Assembly (NCBI GenBank): GCA_033964015.1
Contig: CM066912.1
Location: 28,792,532-28,856,531 of the forward strand
Source: Scolanthus callimorphus
Taxonomy: Eukaryota; Cnidaria; Anthozoa; Actiniaria; Edwardsiidae
Reading direction: 5' to 3'
Length of the DNA stretch: 64,000 bases
Part shown: positions 50,363 through 64,000 of the stretch, piece by piece
Layout of the letters: each line of letters begins with the position of its first letter
Numbering within the stretch: the first letter of the stretch is position 1
Notes under the pieces: model-generated
The model's input: the letters and a program-made list of their open reading frames with translations, nothing else
Database searches by the model: none
What the model was told of the DNA's origin: nothing
Translations under genes and position numbers: made by a program

Positions 50363-53300
50363 TCAGTCCCCACTCATTGTCAGTAAGTGACTGGTAGCGG
50401 CAGAAACATCACCCCTGCTTGCTTCTAATACAGACTTAATAACACTTTCTTCCATATTTGGGAACATATCTTTAAGGTTTTGAATATCCTCCTCTGAGGA
50501 CTGACAGGGTTGTGGGGGTTGTGTCGGCTGGGCTGGGGGGACACCTGTCGGATGTACAAAGCCCCCTGGGTAAAATACTTGTGCCCCTACTGGGACTGGC
50601 TGAGGCACCATCATGACAGGTACAGGTTGCTGGTACATAAAAGGTTGGGGTGCTGCAGGAACAACCTGGGAAAAAATTAAAGTGTAACACATGCTTGTTT
50701 ACAGAGGTGAATCCAGGAATTTCAGAAAGGGGTGGGGGGCTGGATAGTGATAATAATAGGGACCAAAAATTGCAAATTTCCATCAGCAAATGCAGTAAAT
50801 GTATGGGACCACAATACAGTGTGTGTCTTTGCTGTCACCCTGATCATGCATGTATGATGAAGCAGTCATGCCATGACCTGTGTGCTTTGCTTGTTTGCTT
50901 GCTTTTAGTAACATTTTCTCCCACCACTACTAAGTGTGTAAATACACTTTCCACTGAGAAATCAGTGACGGGTGTGTAAAAAGGGATCCCTGCACAGCGT
51001 TATGCTGCAAATGAAGAAGAAAATAATGTAGAGAAAAATGCTGATATTATTATGACCAACATTTTATCAAGGTGTAGAGAAACTACCTTTGATAAAAGCA
51101 GCTGTGCCAAAACACCGGTCATAATATATCAGCGTTTTTCTCTACATTTATTATCTTCCAGGTTTCTTTTGCACCATAACGCTGCGCATGGATCCTTTTT
51201 ACACTACAGTTACATTTTTACCTGTGACGTACACTCATACAAGAAAGTATGGTAGGGTTCTCTTCACCTTGATAAAGGCAGCTGTGCCAAAATGTCAGTC
51301 ATACTATATCAGCATTTTTCTCTACATTGGCATTGTTGCCATGGGAACCTCAATATTTTTACTACTGCTGTTGGAGGTTAAGAGCAGATTTCATGTGACT
51401 GTAGCAATCACAAACTGATTACACCAATAATTCTGAAGAAAACCTATAGGAGTGAAAAAATAACTGCAAATAACACAACAGTCATATAAAAGCTGCTTTC
51501 TATTGCCTAGGTGTATTGTGTCTATTCATCAGTCCACTTACTCTGTAGGCAAACACCAGGTTAATCATGCCCTCTTTATCTTCACCCTGCTTGCCACTGA
51601 GGGGGTACCAGTCATCCACTGTCTCTCCCTGAAGTACTTCATCTTTTATTTGGATCAGAGTCCAGGCTATTCTCTCATCCACTGAAAATGATCTCTGGAA
51701 TATAAAGAATGTCAATAATTTAGCAAAATCCCCCTTCTGGATGTGTATTTTCATAAAAAGGTCAGCAGAATACTAAGCAGTATCTCAGTATGTTTTCAAG
51801 TAATTCTCTCAAAACTTTGCAGATTTACTAAAAATACAAATTATGTGTATTAGGATAATACAGTATTATATCTAAAGAATAAAAATATGTCATACAATAC
51901 CTCATCAAATATCTCGACATATATGTAGAAACTCCTTTGGGTAATGTGCTGTGGATAAAGGGAAATCAAATAATTTTTATTTTATTTTACGGTTCCTATC
52001 TATATTCCATTTGCTAATCAGGTATGCCATTTCTGCTGAACTATGTCTGCAAGGTGGAACAAGAAAACAACTTTATCTGGGATAAATATGGCTAATGAAA
52101 TTTAAGATTATTTAATGAATTTTACATGCAGCAGTAACATTTTAGCCGTATTTCCTGGAATTCAGGGAGCAGTTCATTTTACTGTAGAAGTGTAGAAATG
52201 TATCACTTATTGTGTGTTTCCAAAATATCCATACCCCCCCCCCCCATACCCCCCCCCCCCCCCCCCCCCCCCCCCACGGAAGGGATTGGAAATTCCGGAG
52301 GGGTGGGGGGTCAATCTTTTCCATACAAATACAAATAATTTTTCTTTGGAAATTCCAGAGGGGTGGGGGGGTCATTTCTCAACACCCTTCCCTGGGGGGA
52401 TATGGATATTTTTTGGAAACACACATTGTCGTAATTGTATGCCTTAGTAAAAAAGTTTGATGCAAAACTACAAAATCTAGGCATGTTTACACCTAACTCG
52501 GGTGCGGAATTTCAAGTCCTGCCATGGAGACCTTGCAAACAGACTCTGTGAATGAGAAGTTAATTTGCTAATTTATCTTTGTGCCCCTACCATGAAATGA
52601 GTTTATTCCAGCGAGGGTTGTTGGCTCCATTATTATCAGTTGTTGTCTCACACACATGGTTACCAACTGTAAGGCGGCAATAGGGATCCATTCTTGTAAT
52701 CCCATAATTCTTGGCAAGCTTTGCCTTCAAATAATTGATAACAATTATGATGATAATTCAGGGCATCTGGTTGAGTGGTGTGTGTGTGAAGGCAGTGGAG
52801 CATTGTTTCTATGGCAACAAACATGGGAGTTAGCTATTGCCACTGCAATCTTCCATTTTGCAGCATGCGCGGTCTGGTTGTGGCAATCACTATCGCCCCA
52901 TGTTCCTACCATAAAAACAATTAAGCTTCACCACCTTCAAGCAGACCAGCTGAGTCAAGTACAGGCCTGTAACACTTTGAAGAATGGCTTGAAAATGTTT
53001 GCCAAATAGTGTGAGAATTACCTGGACAACAGTAATACTTAATCTGCCAACTGGTTCTTGCTGTACAGGGACAAATCCTTGGGGGTATACCATGGGCTGC
53101 ATTCCTGGCCCAACCTGGACAGGCTGACAAGAAAGTCTAAGGAAATCATCTGGCAAATCACCAGTCATCACTCGACCACGGCCTGTGGTAGCTACAGATA
53201 CAATATGCTGTTAATGCTAATCAGGGTGACCTCACACAGTGTTATACACCTATTTCAGAAAAGGTTGCACCCTTATAACTGTCTGTTGTATCCTGTGATG

Positions 53301-54061
53301 CGTCATGGGAGCAAACAGAATCATGGACACTGGTTTTCAGGATAACAGCAATCTTATCACCCTGCTTATGCCAAACGATTCTACAGTACTCTGCTAGCAA
53401 GAAACTTTGCACTGAGCTAACACGAGAATTTCATTCTTCTTAAAACTCAAATGACTTTGAAAGTATGGGATAGGGGAGATAAGGCACAAAAATGGGGTGT
53501 CTATTTAAAAACTTTGTAATTCTGAGAATGTGGGAGAGGGAGAAAATAAACAACAGAGAGATGGAAGATTCTGGAGTCTGTTCCTCTTCACTCTTTTGTG
53601 ATTGATTACCAAATGCCATAATAAGGTAAACTACACTATGTTACGCATTGAAGCTTTAATAGCTGAAGCACTATGAGATTGATCCTTTAAGTCAGTTCTA
53701 AGACGTGACGTACATGTAAAATCTGTGTGTGTTGATCTTGTTTTACTTGACGTGTTTAGTCAATTTGGTTTCCGTTTTGATATAACAAATATACCGGCTA
53801 AATTGTGAAATGAATAATAGCTTTACTCACGCAGAGTTGAGAATTTCTCATCGATTTCCGACCCCTCGCAGATCAAACAGCGATTGGAATAAAACACACG
53901 TCAAAAGAAAACAAATAATTTTCGAGGTACGTATCACTGTTTTGGCATCCGATATTTGCTACTGGTTTAATTACGCAAAGCAAAACATTTGAAAATAGTA
54001 CGAACGGAATAAGGAAGTTGAGGGACATTCTACCTTGTTCCTCTTGTTGTGTCTCCGCCAT
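50363..54061 (-). CDS. TOLLIP: Toll-interacting protein (TOLLIP)
   Basis: This is an endosomal adaptor that binds TOM1, phosphoinositides and ubiquitin, and dampens Toll/IL-1 signalling in vertebrates. Six exons: 54034-54061, 53022-53191, 52591-52724, 51901-51948, 51542-51694, 50363-50665, about 278 aa (human 274). The N-terminal TOM1-binding segment is [11 protein letters not shown]. The C2 domain runs from [18 protein letters not shown] through [10 protein letters not shown] to [11 protein letters not shown] linker rich in P, V and Q follows, and the C-terminal CUE domain is [15 protein letters not shown] to ATSHLL. Two W-x-x-[LI] motifs (WTLI, WYPL) sit where the human AIM/LIR motifs are. 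Exon 4 has one frame step at about 51933, after CTLPKG, restored by one extra base in an A pair. The gene is head-to-head with GFUS. Confidence 0.95.
50979..51200. mobile_element. Foldback element with AAGGATCC ends in TOLLIP intron 5
   Basis: AAAAAGGGATCCCTGCACAG and GCGTTATGCTGCAAA at the left are mirrored by TTGCACCATAACGCTGCGCA and TGGATCCTTTTT at the right. TAGAGAAAAATGCTGATATT and AATATATCAGCGTTTTTCTC form the inner arms. Part of it is repeated in direct orientation at 51265-51340. Confidence 0.65.
52211..52427. mobile_element. Foldback MITE, GGAAATTCC/G-run family, copy 2
   Basis: TGTGTGTTTCCAAAATATCC at the left is inverted as GGATATGGATATTTTTTGGA and AACACACA at the right. The interior has GGAAATTCCAGAGGGGTGG twice, plus C runs. 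It is in TOLLIP intron 3. The proline-rich ORFs here are artefacts. Confidence 0.7.
53272..53450. repeat. Diverged copy of the GATGCGTCATGGGAG family
   Basis: It shares CTGTCTGTTGTATCC, GATGCGTCATGGGAGCAAAC, ACCCTGCTTATGCCAAA and CTAACACGAGAATTTC with the sequence at 33068-33235 and the foldback at 44325-44515. It is in TOLLIP intron 1. Confidence 0.55.
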
Positions 54062-55227
54062 CTTGGATGTGAATCAGTATGGTCCCAAAAGGGACATCTT
54101 GGGACCTAAACGTTCTCTGATTATGGGTATCCTGTGGTACATCTGCAACCTACCCAGATTTTTCTGGGGAATGGCGAAAATTCTAATTGCCTTTACCAAT
54201 ATTGCTTCTCTGAAAACCAATAACAATAATGATATTTTATTGACATTTACAACGCGTAGCGATCAACAATCATCTTACCTTATGTACAAAAGAACCCGGG
54301 ATAGAACGGGCTCCCTGTGGTGTGCTCCTTGTGAGACCGGCCGCGAAGCATTTTGGTCAGGCGTCAAAACTTATGTAACACCGGCGTGTGAAATCCGAAG
54401 GTGAGATATTCTGTCCTTTTATTATACGCTAACTTCCACAAAATACTTTCCGCTTTCTCTATGATGAAATTCGTATTTGATAGAAGCAGTGCATTTCAAA
54501 ATCCAAGCTGATAATATTTGTTATCGAGCTATTTTAAGTTTTTCAGTAATAGAATCATTTTCCACGTGGCGAAGTTTTGGCATAATTTGTTGCTTCTAGG
54601 CTGACGAAGTCACCGTGACAATGCATTGAAATTAGGCTAAGAGGAATAATAATCAAGGATATAAAAGTGAACGGGAGTCTCAAGATTTTGATTCTTGTCT
54701 CCTACCCTGTAAACGTTCCAGTCGGCTGCCTTGCCTGCAGTAAGTTTATCATGTAAGCCGCCGGCGCACAGCTTTTAGGTTAAGTTTTATAGACTTTAAG
54801 GTTAAAATCTCATACATTTTCTTTAGCACAACTTCCTTGGCTGTTTCTTAAGCTTATATATTTCTTGCTCAAAATTTCTAAACTTTGAGGGTTGACACAG
54901 CTTTGCACTACCGGAATTTTTTTTAAGAAGGCGAGAGGAAAAAAATCTGTCTTCTCATTTCGGATTTCTTGTAGCAAACAAGAATGCTAGTTTCTTAAAA
55001 AAGGGAAAATGTTCTATTAAGATTTATTTATGTAAGAATAATAAATAGAAAAAGAACATTATGAGATGATTGATAGATTGATGATAGATTAGCAGTGTAT
55101 TTCAAAATCAAAGGTTATAATAATTTGTGATCTTTTACAGTGATGGTGTAAAAATAACTAGATGTTTTTTTTCTTTTTATTTCTATTCCAAAGTACTTGG
55201 TTTATTGTCCAATTTTTACTACTGATC
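54062..55227. promoter_or_regulatory. Divergent spacer, TOLLIP / GFUS
   Basis: CCAAGATGGCGGAG at 54053-54066 on the minus strand overlaps the TOLLIP start and matches a YY1-type AAGATGGCGGC element. A possible 5' splice site (AAG|GTGAGA) at about 54400 could end a non-coding GFUS exon, but this is unsupported by any second signal. The 128-aa ORF at 54018-54404 overlaps TOLLIP exon 1 antisense and resembles nothing. Confidence 0.4.
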
Positions 55228-63438
<8,211 letters not shown>

Positions 63439-63476
63439 TGTGGTGCTGTAATCATCAATGGCAACTAACATAGTGG

Positions 63477-63482
63477 AATAAA
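63477..63482 (+). terminator. Candidate GFUS poly(A) signal
   Basis: AATAAA lies 38 bp after the GFUS stop codon. Confidence 0.6.
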
Positions 63483-63818
63483 CTGGGAAGTTGCATTTTC
63501 TGTCTGCATTCATTCATCCATTTATTTATTCATTCATTAATTCCATGGTGGCTCCTTGCACCAGGATTACAGTCTTGTAAGATACGCTATTTTTTGCGTC
63601 TTTTGTGGTGATTTCTCCATGAAAAATGTCTCTATGAAAATTGTTTTGGAGCCGTAGGGACTGGGAATGAGTACTAGACACGGCGCGCAATGAATTGTGG
63701 GACATGCGCTAAAACCCCATAACTCTCTGCGCGCCCTAAAATCCGGATGGGTATGAGACTGAGCTGCCAGGAAAGCAAAATCGCAGACGTCCGGTTTGGA
63801 ACAGGCGCGAACTGCAAT

Positions 63819-63942
63819 CACAGGAGCGCGGAAATACCGTACAAAATTATGTGTACGGGACATCTAAACGCAGATATCTTTCCTTGTAGAAATGCACTTG
63901 CCCTATTACATAGAAAGTACGGTATTTCCACGCGCTCCTGTG
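63819..63942. mobile_element. Short foldback MITE
   Basis: CACAGGAGCGCGGAAATACC plus GTAC at the left is inverted as GTACGGTATTTCCACGCGCT plus CCTGTG at the right. Confidence 0.65.
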
Positions 63943-64000
63943 GTGGGACGACCTAAGAATTCTAGGGTGGGTAGCTGAAACTCTTGGGGAAGGGATGAGG

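Larger units (their letters stand above)
63439..64000. other. Downstream spacer after GFUS
   Basis: It contains the short GFUS 3'UTR, a (CATTCATTTATT)-like tract around 63508-63540 and one foldback element at 63819-63942. No gene was recognised before the window ends. Confidence 0.5.

Noticed and set aside
52212..52460. Proline-rich ORFs
   Set aside because: They are translations of C runs in a foldback repeat.
54018..54404. 128-aa ORF upstream of GFUS
   Set aside because: It overlaps TOLLIP exon 1 antisense and shows no domain. It is possibly leader sequence at most.

Overview
This is nuclear DNA from an animal. Protein-coding genes are split into many short exons with GT-AG introns. The recognisable genes are conserved metazoan single-copy genes, and introns and spacers are packed with foldback (MITE-like) elements, minisatellites and LINE scraps. 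Gene structure and repeat style fit a marine invertebrate, most likely an anthozoan cnidarian such as a coral or anemone; the taxon is inference, not proof. Nothing points to bacterial, viral or organellar DNA, and no CRISPR or operon is present.

Layout. 1-7559 (minus): exons of a membrane protein I could not name, with a Tigger/pogo-like DNA element in one intron. 8620-14784 (plus): WDR45/WIPI4 in ten exons. 14785-16791: spacer with a 105-108 bp satellite. 16792-17769 (plus): an intronless 325-codon ORF with no recognised relative, followed by a tRNA-type SINE. 18685-23937 (minus): RACK1 in six exons. 24666-47437 (plus): COPA (coatomer alpha) in 36 exons. 47438-50362: spacer with a LINE fragment. 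50363-54061 (minus): TOLLIP in six exons. 55228-63438 (plus): GFUS (GDP-L-fucose synthase) in ten exons, with a tRNA-like sequence in intron 8.

The genes form three head-to-head pairs: membrane gene/WDR45, RACK1/COPA and TOLLIP/GFUS. Start codons in each pair are about 0.7-1.2 kb apart, so shared promoters are likely. Three genes (WDR45, RACK1, COPA) encode unrelated WD40 propellers. WDR45 and TOLLIP act in autophagy and endosomal sorting, COPA in Golgi-to-ER retrieval, GFUS in making the fucose donor used in the Golgi, and RACK1 on the ribosome. Proximity does not prove co-function.

Two patterns run through the window. First, 13 conserved coding positions in four genes each lack exactly one base, and nearly all can be explained by shortening of a homopolymer; this looks like consensus error, not pseudogenes. 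Second, foldback elements repeatedly end 14-28 bp upstream of 3' splice sites, and COPA exon 2 is boxed in by two of them. I found no clear new biological system. The best candidates for novelty are the orphan ORF at 16792, the MITE/splice-site association, the fourfold copy of a COPA splice donor, and the unnamed membrane gene.
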